Notes: a model not told the origin generated them from the sequence alone. A DNA stretch of 64,000 nt from Intrasporangium oryzae NRRL B-24470 (GCF_000576595.1 NZ_AWSA01000024.1:1-64000), one strand, 5' to 3'. Shown: positions 17,002 through 26,368, counted from the first letter of the stretch. Translations and numbers: made by a program.

Positions 17002-19314
17002 ATGTCCCGCTTGCTCTTCCGGCTCGGCCACGGCGCCGCGGCCCACCCCTGGCGGACGATCTCCGCCTGGCTCGTCCTCGCCGCCGCAGTCCTCGGGCTC
17101 GCGGCCGCGTTCGGCGGCACTCCGCACGACGACTACGACGTGCCCGCCGCCCGGGCTCAGGTCGGCATCGAGCAGCTGCGCGACCACCAGCCCGGCGCCG
17201 GCGACGCGTCGGCCCGGGTCGTCGTCCACAACCGCTCGGGGGCCGCACCCGACGCGCTCCAGCTCCGCGGCCTCACGGCCCGCCTCGCTGCGATGGACCA
17301 CGTCGTCACGGTGTCGCTTCCGGTCCCGTCGGCCGACGGCGACACGGCGCTCTACACGATCACCTACGACGTGCCCGTCACCGACGCCGACCTCATGGGC
17401 AACCTGACCCCGCTCGAGACGGCCGTCGCTCCGGCGCGAGCCGCCGGCCTGCAGGTCGAGCTCGGGGGCGAGGTCCCCGAGAGCGCCGCCGCGCCGATGG
17501 AGGGGCGCGGTGAGGCGATCGGGCTCGCCGCCGCCCTCGTCATCCTCGTCCTCGCGTTCGGCTCCGTCGTCGCGGCCGGCCTGCCGCTCCTCACCGCGAT
17601 CGTCGGCCTCGCCGTCGGCAGCGGCGGCGTCACGCTCCTCGCGGCGACGATGGACGTGAGCACGGCTGCCCCGACCGTCGCGACGATGGTCGGGCTCGGC
17701 GTCGGCATCGACTACGCCCTCCTGCTCGCGAGCCGGCACATCGAGCACCTCCGCGCCGGGCACTCCGTCACCGACGCCGCCGGGCACGCCACGGCGACAG
17801 CGGGCCGCTCGGTCGTCTTCGCCGCCTCGACGGTCCTCGTCTCGCTCATGGGACTGCCGCTCGCCGGCCTGCCGGTGTACTCGTCCTTCGGCTTCGCGAC
17901 GGCGATCGCGGTCCTCGCCGTCCTGGCCGCGTCCCTCACGCTCGTCCCGGCGCTCTGCCGGCTGGCCGGGCGGCGCATGCTCTCCCGCCGGGTCCGCCGT
18001 GGTCGGACGAGCGACCGGACCCCGCTCACCACCCGCTGGGCCTCGCGCGTCGGGCGTCGGCCGCTGCCCTGGGCCATCGGCGCCGCCGTCCTCATGCTCA
18101 CGCTCGCCGTGCCGGCCCTCGACATGCGCACCTGGCCGCAGGACCCGAGCACCCAGTCGAGCTCGCTGACGACGAGGAGAGCGTTCGACCTCGTCTCGGC
18201 TGAGTACGGCCCCGGGGCGAACGGTCCCCTTCTCGTCGTCGCCGACCGCACGAAGGTCACCGACGCCGCCGTCGCCGCCGTCGCGGCCGACCTCGCGGCC
18301 CGGGCGGACATCGTCGCGGTGACGCCCGCCACGACCTCACATGACGGGGCGCTCGCCCTCCTGCAGGCCCAGCCCGCCTTCGCCGCGAGCGACGCCCGGA
18401 CCGGCGCGCTCGTCGAGTCCGTGCGAGCCGGGCTCCCCTCCGGCGTCGAGCTGACCGGCGGGACCGCGGTGTTCGCCGACATCTCGGACCTGCTGGCCGG
18501 TCGGCTCTGGCTCGTCATCGCGTTCGTCGTCGCCGTCTCGGTCCTCCTCCTCGCGATGGTCTTCCGATCGGTCGTCATCCCCGTCAAGGCGGCGGTCATG
18601 AACCTGCTCAGCATCGCCGCTGCCTACGGCGTCATGACGGCCGTGTTCCAGTGGGGATGGGGCACCGGCCTGCTCGGTCTCGACCACGCGGTCCCGGTCT
18701 CGAGCTGGGTGCCGATCCTCATGTTCGCGATCCTCTTCGGCCTGTCGATGGACTACGAGGTCTTCCTCCTCTCGCGGATCCGCGAGGAGTGGCTCGCGAC
18801 CGGTGACCCGCGGGCGAGCGTCGTCCATGGCCTCTCGTCTACCGGCCGGGTCATCTCCTCGGCGGCGGCGATCATGGTCGCGGTGTTCCTCGGCTTCGCC
18901 TCCGAGGTCGACGTCGTCGTCAAGATGCTCGGCGTCGGCATGGCAGTCGCGGTCTTCCTCGACGCGACCGTCGTGCGGATGGTCCTCGTCCCCGCGACGA
19001 TGTCGCTCCTCGGTCGCCTCAACTGGTGGCTGCCCGCGTGGCTCGACCGTCTCCTGCCGACGATCGACACCGAAGGCCACGCGGTTGCCACCCCCCAGCC
19101 CGGGTATGCCGCTGGGCCGGCCTCCACCGCAGCACTCCCGAGCGGTCGGGCCGCCTCGGCCGCGCGTGCTGCCGGTCACCCGGTCGGCCGTCCCGCCCCT
19201 CACGCCGCCACGCTCGCGACGGCGGTGGCAGCGCACGGCAGCCCAGCGGCATACGGCGAGGGCGGTGGCGCGACCACGGGGTCCGACGAGCCCGCGCCCG
19301 TCGCGACGCGCTGA
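17002..19314 (+). CDS. MmpL-family RND transporter
   Basis: 770 residues from ATG 17002 with AAGGA 7 nt upstream. Topology is that of MmpL proteins: one helix, a soluble domain, a five- or six-helix bundle (about residues 170-330), then a second helix, soluble domain and bundle (about 520-690). VATMVGLGVGIDYALLLASR and ILFGLSMDYEVFLLSRIREE are the two RND motifs carrying the proton-relay Asp-Tyr pairs. Such pumps export lipids or siderophores; the substrate is unknown. The C-terminal tail after about residue 700 is disordered and contains both orientations of the 14-base GTATGCCGCTGGGC word (19104-19117 and 19241-19254). A hemerythrin-like gene follows after 10 bp. Confidence 0.9.
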   Translation: MSRLLFRLGHGAAAHPWRTISAWLVLAAAVLGLAAAFGGTPHDDYDVPAARAQVGIEQLRDHQPGAGDASARVVVHNRSGAAPDALQLRGLTARLAAMDHVVTVSLPVPSADGDTALYTITYDVPVTDADLMGNLTPLETAVAPARAAGLQVELGGEVPESAAAPMEGRGEAIGLAAALVILVLAFGSVVAAGLPLLTAIVGLAVGSGGVTLLAATMDVSTAAPTVATMVGLGVGIDYALLLASRHIEHLRAGHSVTDAAGHATATAGRSVVFAASTVLVSLMGLPLAGLPVYSSFGFATAIAVLAVLAASLTLVPALCRLAGRRMLSRRVRRGRTSDRTPLTTRWASRVGRRPLPWAIGAAVLMLTLAVPALDMRTWPQDPSTQSSSLTTRRAFDLVSAEYGPGANGPLLVVADRTKVTDAAVAAVAADLAARADIVAVTPATTSHDGALALLQAQPAFAASDARTGALVESVRAGLPSGVELTGGTAVFADISDLLAGRLWLVIAFVVAVSVLLLAMVFRSVVIPVKAAVMNLLSIAAAYGVMTAVFQWGWGTGLLGLDHAVPVSSWVPILMFAILFGLSMDYEVFLLSRIREEWLATGDPRASVVHGLSSTGRVISSAAAIMVAVFLGFASEVDVVVKMLGVGMAVAVFLDATVVRMVLVPATMSLLGRLNWWLPAWLDRLLPTIDTEGHAVATPQPGYAAGPASTAALPSGRAASAARAAGHPVGRPAPHAATLATAVAAHGSPAAYGEGGGATTGSDEPAPVATR

Positions 19315-19324
19315 GGACAGAGCG

Positions 19325-20053
19325 ATGAGCGCGACGACAGCGGCGTGGCCGGTGCAGGTCCGCCTGCCGGGCCAGGCGGCCACGCACCGAGGACCGGTCG
19401 ACCTGACGATGATGTACGTCATGCACCACGCCTTCCGGCGTGACCTCGGGGCCTTCGCAGAGGCGGTCCGGGTGACACCTGCGGCCGACCGCGGCACGTG
19501 GCAGGCGCTCGCCCGCCGTTGGGAGCTCCTCGCCGAGGCCCTGCACCACCACCACGCGGGCGAGGACGCAGGCCTCTGGCCTGCGCTCCTCGCGCGGACC
19601 GACGACGCCGGCAGGCGGGTCCTCCGGGCGATGGAGGCCGAGCACGCCGAGGTCGACCCGGTCCTCGAGGCGTGCGACGCCGGGTTCCGGCGGCTGTCGG
19701 GGCACGCCGACGAGGACGCCCGTGCGGCCCTCGCCGTCCGCCTCTGCGCGGCTCGGGAGGGCCTCGGACGGCACCTCGCGCACGAGGAACGGGACGCGCT
19801 GGCGATCGTCCAACAGGTCCTGACGCACGAGGAGTGGGACGCGATCGAGGAGGAGCACTTCCGCGCCGGCCTGCGCCCCGCGCAGCTCCTCGCGCTCGTC
19901 CCGTGGTGCCTGCACGGGCTGCCGGGTCCGGTCGTGCGGGACCTGCTGGGCCGTGCGGGCCGGGCCCAGCGGCTCGTCTGGCTGGTCACCCGAGCGGGGT
20001 TCGCCCGGCGCGAGCGACGCGCCTTCCGCCACCTCGACCGGGACGGTCAGTAG
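19325..20053 (+). CDS. Hemerythrin-like domain protein
   Basis: 242 residues from ATG 19325, only 10 bp after the MmpL stop, so probably the same transcript. The four-helix metal-binding bundle shows MMYVMHHAFRRDLGAF, LAEALHHHHAGEDAGLWPAL, MEAEHAEVDPVLEA and LGRHLAHEERDALAIVQQ, with His/Glu/Asp ligands in the hemerythrin order. A diiron centre that senses or buffers oxygen, iron or NO is likely. Cotranscription with an RND pump is unusual. The gene ends 7 bp inside the convergent regulator gene (20047-20053), with no room for a terminator. Confidence 0.85.
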   Translation: MSATTAAWPVQVRLPGQAATHRGPVDLTMMYVMHHAFRRDLGAFAEAVRVTPAADRGTWQALARRWELLAEALHHHHAGEDAGLWPALLARTDDAGRRVLRAMEAEHAEVDPVLEACDAGFRRLSGHADEDARAALAVRLCAAREGLGRHLAHEERDALAIVQQVLTHEEWDAIEEEHFRAGLRPAQLLALVPWCLHGLPGPVVRDLLGRAGRAQRLVWLVTRAGFARRERRAFRHLDRDGQ

Positions 20054-23000
20054 CCGAACCGCTCCCGCTGGTCGCGCAGCCACTGCGCGGCCAGCGGGAT
20101 CTGCCATGCGGCACAGAGCTCCTCGGCCCGGTCGGCGTGGCGCGTCGCAAGGGCCCTCTCGCCGACTGCTGCGGCCGCCATGGCGAGGAAGGCGTCGACC
20201 GGTCCCATCGCGTTGCCCGACCCGGCGCAGCACGAGTACCCCTCGAACGGGGCGAGCCGGGAGTAGGCGTCCGCGGCGAGGTCGCGGTCGCCGACGCCGA
20301 GCGCCGTCTCGGCGGCGAACCCCCAGTTGAGGAGCGAGTGCCAGTTGTCGGCCGTGAGGTCGATGCGGCCGAGGGCGTGGTGGCGCCGGGCTCCCTCGAG
20401 GTCGCCCATCCGGAGCCGCAGCGCGATGACCGCGGAGTCGATCGGCAGGAACGTCTCACCCTCGAGGGCGTCGCTGACGTGGGTCGCCTCCCCGAGCCGA
20501 CCCTGCCAGAGCCGGACCGTCATGATCGCCCCGGCGACGGCCTCCTCGCCCTGCTTGAGCGTCATCAGCTCGTTGCTGCGAATGAGGCTCGCGAGACGCT
20601 CCTCGCACGCCTCGAAGTCACCCCGCATCGCGAGCCACGGCACCTCGAGCGTGTCGAGCACCATGACGCCGTAGGGAAGCCGGAGCCGCTCCGCGTGACG
20701 GCGTGCCTCGACGGCCCACTCCCACATCTCGTCGGTGAGCCCGAGCTCGCCCGCGACGACGGCGCGGAGTGTCGCGGACACGACGTAGGCACGCTCCCGG
20801 CCGAGGCGGCGGGCGAGCTCGACGGCCTCGCGGATGAGGTCGTGCCGGCGTGGGGCCGTCGACGCGGTCCAGAGGGCCGTGTAGGCGAGCTGGTAGGCGT
20901 CGAGGAGGAGGTCGTCGTCGCCGAGGCGGCGCGCCATGGCCAGCCCCTCGTCGACGAGGGCGACGCGCTCCTCGTGGGAGGACCGGTAGTAGACCTCGAG
21001 GGCAAGGCTGAGCATGACTCGGCACCGCGTGGGGCCGTCCGCCGGGGGCAGGCGGTCGAGGCATCGGCGCAGCGCTGCGACCACCGTCTCGCTGACCATC
21101 CCGTGCGGTCCCGACTGCCACAGCGCCCCGACCGCGGTCGCCGTGGCGGCCGTGGCGAGCAGCTCGACGTCGCCGAGCTGCTCGGCGACGTCGATCGCCT
21201 CGTCGACCACGGCGACGAGGCTCTCCCAGTCGCCCATCCAGCGGAGGTTCTCGGCGAGGCCCATGAGCACGTCGTAGCGGTCGCGGGCCGTCGAGCCGGG
21301 GTCGCTCGGCAGCGCCTCGAGCGCCGACCGGAGCAGCTCGGCGCCCTGCTCGTGGGCGTGGAGACGCCGGGTGAGGACGGTCGCCTCGACGGCCGAGCGC
21401 CAGGCGCGGGCGGCGTGCGACGGACCGGCGCTCAGCCAGTGATGCGCCACCTCGGTCTCGCGGCCGGGCTGGGCCTCGAGGGCCTCGGCCACGCGCGCGT
21501 GCCAGCGGGAGCGTCGCGAGGCCGGCAGTCCGGCATACGCGGTGTCGCGCACGAGGGCGTGGGCGAAGCGGAAACGGTCGCCCCCGTCGTCGCGGAGGAG
21601 GCCGGCGGCGAGGGCCGGGTCGAGCTCGTCGAGGACGTCCTCGTCGTCGTGTCCGAGCGTGGTGGCAAGCGTGTCGAGGTCGAACTCGCGCCCGATCACC
21701 GCGGCCGTGCGCAGGGAGGCGACCGTCGGCTCCGGCAGGCGCTGGAGCCGGCGCACGAGGACGTCGGCGACCGCCGACGGGGGCGTCGGCTCGTCGAGGA
21801 GCTTGCTGAGGTCGCCTCCGACCTTGGCGAGCCGGGCGTACTCGACGAGGAAGAACGGGTTGCCGTCGGTCCGGCCTCGGAGCGCGTCGGCCTCGGCGGG
21901 TGACGCCGCCGAGTGGGCGACGGCCTCGACGAGCTCGCCCACGGCGTCGGGCGGGAGCCCCTGGAGGTGGATGCGGGTCGCATGCCGACGGGCGAGGAAC
22001 TCGACGACCTCGCCGAACGGTCCCTCGGGGGTCGGGTGGTCGCGCCACGTGCCGACGACGAGGAGCCGTCCGGTGTCGGCGAGCTCGGCGAGCAGGCGGA
22101 GCACACGCAGGCTCGCGACGTCGGCCCAGTGCAGGTCGTCGAGGACGATGACGAGGGTGCGGTCGTGGGCGGCGCGCAGGACGAGGTCGACGATCGCGTC
22201 CCACGTGCGGAAGGCGCCGCCGCCGTCGTCTCCCTCGATGATCGGGAGCGGCTCGTCGAGGCCGCGCAGCACGGACGCCCACGGCCAGAGCGGCGGCGCG
22301 CCGTCGTCCTGCGAGCAGCGACCGAGCAGGACGGTCGCGCCGCGGGCGCTCGCGACGGCGGCGAGCTCGGCGCTGAGCCGGCTCTTGCCGATGCCCGGCT
22401 CGCCGACGAGCGTCGCGAAGGACGGGACGCCGCTCTCGGCCCCGTCGAGGAGCGCGGTCAGCTCGGCGAGCTGCTCCTCGCGACCGACGAGCGGCCAGGG
22501 TTGCGGGGGAGTCGACGTATGCCGCTGGGCCGGCTCGGCGAGCCGGCCCGCCTCGCCCTCGGGCCGGGTCTCGGGCGCTGCACTGGGCGCCGGCGACGTG
22601 GTGGTCGGTCGCGAGCCGGTGCGAGCCGTCCTGATGGCTGCTCCGTCGGCTGTTCCGTTGGACGTCCCGTTCGTCGCGCCGGCGGTCGGCACAGCGGTCG
22701 GCTCGGTGGTCTTCTCGGCGGTCCTCTCAGTCGTCGTCTCGGTCGTCGTCTCGGTCGTCGTCTCGGTGGCGGCTGGGAGGGTGCTGGTCCGCGGGGGCTG
22801 CCAGGTGAGGCGGGGGTCCTGACGCAGGACGGCCGACTGGAGGTCGCGCAGCTCGGCGCTCGGCTCGAGGCCGAGCTCCTCGTCGAGGACGTCGCGGACC
22901 TGTCGGAGCGCGTCGAGGGCCTCGGCCTGGCGGCCCGCCCGGGTCAGGGCGAGGGCGCGCAGGCCCCACAGGCGCTCGCGGAGCGGGTGGGCCGTCGTCA

Positions 23001-23601
23001 GCGACTCGAGGTCGCCGGCCACGGTGGCGTGCTGGCCCAGCGCGAGCTGGGCGACGGCGCGGTCCTCGAGGGCGACGAGGCGCAGCTCCTCGAGACGAAC
23101 CCGCTCCGCGAGCGCGCCGGGCGCGTCCTCGAGCTCGACGTAGGGCGTGCCGCGCCAGAGGCCGAGGGCGTCGTCGAGGTCGGAGACGACCTGCTGGAGC
23201 TCCTCGGCGCTGAGCTCGGGCGGGGCCGTGGGATCGCTGCTGCGTCCCAGGCGCCGGTGGGCCGAGCTCACGGTCCGGTCGAAGACCCGGGCGTCGAGCG
23301 CGTCGTCGGCGATCCGGAGCGCATAGCCGGGTGCGACGGTCACAAGGACCGTCGCGGGAGCCCGAGGGGGGCGGTTCGGCTCGAGCGCCTTGCGCAGCCC
23401 GGCGACATACGCCTGGAGTGTGCCGGCCACGCCGGGCGGAGGGTCCTGCGGCCACAGCGTGTCGATGATCGTGTCGACGGAGACGGGACGGCCCGTGCCG
23501 AGCGCGAGCACTGCGACGAGGGCACGCTGCTTGCGTGTCCCGAGGTCGACCGGAGCTCCTGCGAGCGACGCCTCGACCGAGCCGAGGACCTCCACCTTCA
23601 C
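20047..23601 (-). CDS. SARP/AfsR-like regulator with AAA ATPase and TPR-like region
   Basis: 1184 residues. Residues 1-95 are an OmpR-type winged helix (KQRALVAVLALGTGRPVSVD, VDTIIDTLWPQDPPP); about 95-245 is the bacterial transcriptional activation domain (DVRFEREVF-like, ALWRGTPYVELEDAP). A Thr/Gly/Pro linker (245-375) includes TETT repeats. The STAND-type ATPase has Walker A GEPGIGKS near 400-407 and Walker B IVLDDLHWAD near 484. The remainder is helical repeats that usually sense a ligand. The minus-strand TATGCT box (23609-23614) is 7 nt before GTG 23601, so I prefer this leaderless start to ATG 23613. The linker contains a full GTATGCCGCTGGGC word (22517-22530). No antibiotic cluster is adjacent, so targets are unknown. 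Confidence 0.87.
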   Translation of the reverse strand: MKVEVLGSVEASLAGAPVDLGTRKQRALVAVLALGTGRPVSVDTIIDTLWPQDPPPGVAGTLQAYVAGLRKALEPNRPPRAPATVLVTVAPGYALRIADDALDARVFDRTVSSAHRRLGRSSDPTAPPELSAEELQQVVSDLDDALGLWRGTPYVELEDAPGALAERVRLEELRLVALEDRAVAQLALGQHATVAGDLESLTTAHPLRERLWGLRALALTRAGRQAEALDALRQVRDVLDEELGLEPSAELRDLQSAVLRQDPRLTWQPPRTSTLPAATETTTETTTETTTERTAEKTTEPTAVPTAGATNGTSNGTADGAAIRTARTGSRPTTTSPAPSAAPETRPEGEAGRLAEPAQRHTSTPPQPWPLVGREEQLAELTALLDGAESGVPSFATLVGEPGIGKSRLSAELAAVASARGATVLLGRCSQDDGAPPLWPWASVLRGLDEPLPIIEGDDGGGAFRTWDAIVDLVLRAAHDRTLVIVLDDLHWADVASLRVLRLLAELADTGRLLVVGTWRDHPTPEGPFGEVVEFLARRHATRIHLQGLPPDAVGELVEAVAHSAASPAEADALRGRTDGNPFFLVEYARLAKVGGDLSKLLDEPTPPSAVADVLVRRLQRLPEPTVASLRTAAVIGREFDLDTLATTLGHDDEDVLDELDPALAAGLLRDDGGDRFRFAHALVRDTAYAGLPASRRSRWHARVAEALEAQPGRETEVAHHWLSAGPSHAARAWRSAVEATVLTRRLHAHEQGAELLRSALEALPSDPGSTARDRYDVLMGLAENLRWMGDWESLVAVVDEAIDVAEQLGDVELLATAATATAVGALWQSGPHGMVSETVVAALRRCLDRLPPADGPTRCRVMLSLALEVYYRSSHEERVALVDEGLAMARRLGDDDLLLDAYQLAYTALWTASTAPRRHDLIREAVELARRLGRERAYVVSATLRAVVAGELGLTDEMWEWAVEARRHAERLRLPYGVMVLDTLEVPWLAMRGDFEACEERLASLIRSNELMTLKQGEEAVAGAIMTVRLWQGRLGEATHVSDALEGETFLPIDSAVIALRLRMGDLEGARRHHALGRIDLTADNWHSLLNWGFAAETALGVGDRDLAADAYSRLAPFEGYSCCAGSGNAMGPVDAFLAMAAAAVGERALATRHADRAEELCAAWQIPLAAQWLRDQRERFGY
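22731..22766. repeat. 12-bp tandem repeat in the SARP linker
   Basis: Three perfect TCGTCGTCTCGG units plus degenerate flanks encode Thr-Glu-Thr-Thr repeats on the minus strand. In-frame slippage would change linker length without breaking the protein. Confidence 0.8.
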
Positions 23602-23699
23602 GGGACCGAGCATAGGGTCGAGCCCGTCGGTCGTGCGATCGTTTCTCACGGGGCCAGTGCCGCGGTTGATGGCCCGCGGCCACTGGCCAGTCCGGGCCG

Positions 23700-24047
23700 T
23701 CAGCGGTGCTGGGTCACGTTGATGACGGCGCCGTTCGGGTCCCGCAGGAAGAACCGGCGCAGCCCCCAGTCCTCGTCGGTCAAGGGGTAGACGATCTCCG
23801 CGCCGGCCGCGACGGCCCGGGCGTGGACCTCGTCCACGTCGTCGACCTCGATCGAGACATCGGGATGGAGGTGCGCCTTGACGTCCAGCTTCATGACACT
23901 GAGCTGCACCTCGCGCTGGTCGGTGCCGAAGAACAGGATCCAGTCGAGACCGCGCTGCTCCTCCAGCCCGATGACGTCGGTGTAGAACGCGCGGCTCGCA
24001 TCGAAGTTGTCCGACTGCACGTTCGGCTTGATCCGCTTGACCGCCAT
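23700..24047 (-). CDS. VOC (glyoxalase/bleomycin resistance) protein
   Basis: 115 residues. The fold is shown by VQSDNFDASRAFYTDVIGLE at the start and RRFFLRDPNGAVINVTQH at the end, with the typical beta-alpha-beta-beta-beta order. Candidate metal ligands are few (Asp/His near the ends), so a metal-independent binding or resistance protein is possible. The minus-strand TAGAGT box lies 8 nt before ATG 24047 with no ribosome-binding site. The gene sits between two unrelated minus-strand genes and shares no overlap with them. Confidence 0.82.
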   Translation of the reverse strand: MAVKRIKPNVQSDNFDASRAFYTDVIGLEEQRGLDWILFFGTDQREVQLSVMKLDVKAHLHPDVSIEVDDVDEVHARAVAAGAEIVYPLTDEDWGLRRFFLRDPNGAVINVTQHR

Positions 24048-24137
24048 GACACCCGACTCTAGGGAAGGCCTGGCCGCGCGTGGGCTGTGACGGCGGGAGG
24101 GCGGCATACCCGGGGAAGGCGCCCTCCCGCCGTCGGC

Positions 24138-25553
24138 TCACTCGGTGACGCGACCGTCCTCGAAGAGGCGCGGGACGCGGTGGTTGGCCAGGAAGCGGTC
24201 GTCCGGGTCGAACGCCGACCGGAGTCCCTTGAGCTGCGTCCAGGTCGGCTCGTCGTAGGCGCTCTTCGGCGACACGGCGTTCTCGGCGAAGTTGAGGTAG
24301 GCGCGGTCGGTGGCCCACGGCTCGAGAGCACCCATGAGCTGGGCCGCGTCGAGCTGGCCCTGCATCGCCATCTCCGGCGTCGCGGCGACGGCGACCCCGA
24401 ACGTGAGGAAGGACGCGTCGAGCATGGACAGCGCCCCGCCGCCCTCGTGCGGGCGACCGAGCGCGCCGCCGAGCTGACGGATCTCGGCCGCGAGGAGCGA
24501 CGACGTCGAACCCGGGCCGACCTCCTCGAGGAAGGCGTCGATCGCCGCGTCGGGCAGCTCGGTGAGCATGGAGGAGTCCGAGACGGCCGGCGTCGGGCCC
24601 TCCGGGTCCATGTGGAGGCGCACGAGCGAGCGGGCCGGCACGCGGCCGAAGGTGTCCAGCTCGGGCTCGAGGCCGCGGAGCAGGCCGAGGATCGACTCCG
24701 CCTCGGCGTCCGAGCCGAGGACCGCGCCGTCGATCACCGCGAGCGAGCGCCCCCGGAACGGCTCCGGGATGTCCGGCAGCGGCGGGAGGTTGAGCACGCG
24801 GAAGGAGGTCGACACGGAGTCGGGCGCGTCGGGGGCCCAGTCGGCCCAGCGGCGCAGCACCTTCTCCGCGTCGTCACGGTCCCAGACGAGCATGCCGGCG
24901 TAGGCCGTCTCGATCGGGTAGAGCCGGAACTCGAGCGCGGTGACGACACCGAAGTTGCCGCCCCCGCCGCGGAGGGCCCAGAAGAGCTCACGGTTCGTCG
25001 TGGCGTCGGCGCGCACGAGCTCGCCGTCGGCCGTGACGAGCTCGATCGCGGTCAGGCTGTTCGTGGCGAGGCCGAGCTTCCTTGCGTACCAGCCGATTCC
25101 ACCGCCGAGGGAGTAGCCGGCGATGCCGACGTCGGGAGAGCTGCCGTGGAGTGCGGCGAGGCCGTGGTCGGCCGCGGGCTCGGTGGCGTCGAGCCAGAGT
25201 GCACCGCCCTCGACGCGGGCGATCCGCTTCACCGGGTCGATGGAGACGCCGCGCAGCGCGGAGGTGCGCAGGACGACGACCTCGTCGAGGCCCTGGGCGA
25301 CGAGCGGGCCGGCGTTGTGGCCCGTGCTCTGCGGCGCGACCCGCAGACCGGCGGCGGCCGCCGCGCGGACGACGGACTGGACCTGCGCCACGGTCTTCGG
25401 AACGGCCACGGCGGCGGGCCGCTGGTCGACGGCGACGTTCCACGGCAGGCGGACCGCGTCGTAGCCCTCGTCGCCGGGCAGGTGGATCGCACCGTCGCAG
25501 AGCCCGGCGAGGCCGGCTGCCCGACGGGTGGTGGTGGTCAGTTCGATGGTCAT
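24138..25553 (-). CDS. FAD-linked oxidase, BBE/PCMH family
   Basis: 471 residues from ATG 25553 with AAGGAG 6 nt upstream. The PCMH FAD-binding domain spans about 30-210: PKTVAQVQSVVRAAAAAGLR, STGHNAGPL (the His is a candidate for covalent FAD attachment), GIAGYSLGGGIGWYARKLGL and RGGGGNFGVVTALEF. A C-terminal berberine-bridge segment ends with YLNFAENAVSPKSAYDEPTW. Members oxidise alcohols, sugars or alkaloids and return electrons to oxygen. The substrate is unknown. Upstream, three direct repeats of CTTGGGCCC with 11-bp period (25678-25709) lie about 125 bp before the start and may be an operator. Confidence 0.88.
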   Translation of the reverse strand: MTIELTTTTRRAAGLAGLCDGAIHLPGDEGYDAVRLPWNVAVDQRPAAVAVPKTVAQVQSVVRAAAAAGLRVAPQSTGHNAGPLVAQGLDEVVVLRTSALRGVSIDPVKRIARVEGGALWLDATEPAADHGLAALHGSSPDVGIAGYSLGGGIGWYARKLGLATNSLTAIELVTADGELVRADATTNRELFWALRGGGGNFGVVTALEFRLYPIETAYAGMLVWDRDDAEKVLRRWADWAPDAPDSVSTSFRVLNLPPLPDIPEPFRGRSLAVIDGAVLGSDAEAESILGLLRGLEPELDTFGRVPARSLVRLHMDPEGPTPAVSDSSMLTELPDAAIDAFLEEVGPGSTSSLLAAEIRQLGGALGRPHEGGGALSMLDASFLTFGVAVAATPEMAMQGQLDAAQLMGALEPWATDRAYLNFAENAVSPKSAYDEPTWTQLKGLRSAFDPDDRFLANHRVPRLFEDGRVTE

Positions 25554-25677
25554 GCTGGCTCCTTGCAGGTGGCGGACGCACGACGCATGGGTGGCGCTGC
25601 ATCCTTCGTGGTGGGTCACGCGTCGCCTCGGGCGAGGTGGTCCGCGTGTGCTGCTGGGACCACGGTGCGTGGGGCCT

Positions 25678-25709
25678 CTTGGGCCCGGCTTGGGCCCTAC
25701 TTGGGGCCC
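25678..25709. repeat. Three phased CTTGGGCCC repeats
   Basis: CTTGGGCCC at 25678 and 25689 and CTTGGGGCCC at 25700 recur every 11 bp, about one helical turn. Each includes the palindrome GGGCCC or a near copy. They lie in the gap between the divergent FAD-oxidase and DinB genes, so they could be an array of regulator sites. Confidence 0.6.
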
Positions 25710-25822
25710 GCCGGGGGTACAGTGCGCCGACCCGCGCTGCAGATACATCGAGCCCCGTGCGAGTCTCACGCGGCTGCCGTCGTCCACGCCTGACGGCGCG
25801 TCGGGTGGGGCATGCTGAGGAG

Positions 25823-26353
25823 ATGACCGACGCATCGACGACCCTCGCCCGTGACCTGCTGCGCGACGGCTTCGGCCGGATCCGGGAGGGGGTGCCGCTC
25901 GTCGTCGAGGGCCTGTCGGTCGAACAGCTGCTGTGGCGCCCCGACGCCGACGCGAACCACATCGCCTGGCTGCTCTGGCACCTCTCGCGGCAGCAGGACG
26001 AGCAGGTCGCCCACCTCGCCGGACGCCGGTCCGCCTACCTCGAGGACGGCTGGGCCGAGCGGTTCGACCTGCCGTATGCCGCGAGCGCCCACGGGTGGGG
26101 GCAGTCGTCGGCCGAGGTGGGCGCCTTCCGGATGGGCGACCCGGGACTGCTCGGCGGCTACCAGGGCGCCGTTCACGAACGGACCATCGCCTACGTCGAC
26201 GCGACGGAAGCCGACGAGTGGGCCGGGGTCATCGACAAGCGGTGGGACCCGCCCGTGACGGTCGCGGTGCGGGTCGTCTCCGTGCTCGGCGACGCGATGA
26301 AGCACCTCGGCCAGGCGGAGTACGTCAAGGGCCTCGTCACCCGCCGCGCCTGA
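25823..26353 (+). CDS. DinB-superfamily protein (DUF664-like)
   Basis: 176 residues. ANHIAWLLWHLSRQQDEQVA carries the first metal-binding His of the DinB/mycothiol-transferase four-helix bundle, and SVLGDAMKHLGQAEYVKGLV carries the C-terminal His. In actinobacteria this fold includes mycothiol-dependent transferases and isomerases, so a thiol-transfer role is possible but unproven. The leaderless-type box CATGCT lies 6 nt before ATG 25823; GAGGAG directly abuts the ATG, too close for ribosome binding. The gene is followed after 15 bp by the deazaflavin-type gene, so an operon is likely. Confidence 0.8.
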   Translation: MTDASTTLARDLLRDGFGRIREGVPLVVEGLSVEQLLWRPDADANHIAWLLWHLSRQQDEQVAHLAGRRSAYLEDGWAERFDLPYAASAHGWGQSSAEVGAFRMGDPGLLGGYQGAVHERTIAYVDATEADEWAGVIDKRWDPPVTVAVRVVSVLGDAMKHLGQAEYVKGLVTRRA

Positions 26354-26368
26354 GGGGCGGAGAGCGTC

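Noticed and set aside
19498-21903. 801-codon plus-strand open frame opposite the SARP regulator
   Set aside because: No domain or ribosome-binding site; the minus strand encodes a full SARP protein with ATPase motifs.
20047-24318. Start of the SARP regulator at the far upstream ATG (1423 codons)
   Set aside because: The extra N-terminus overlaps the VOC and flavoprotein genes in another frame and has no homology; the winged-helix domain begins right after 23601.
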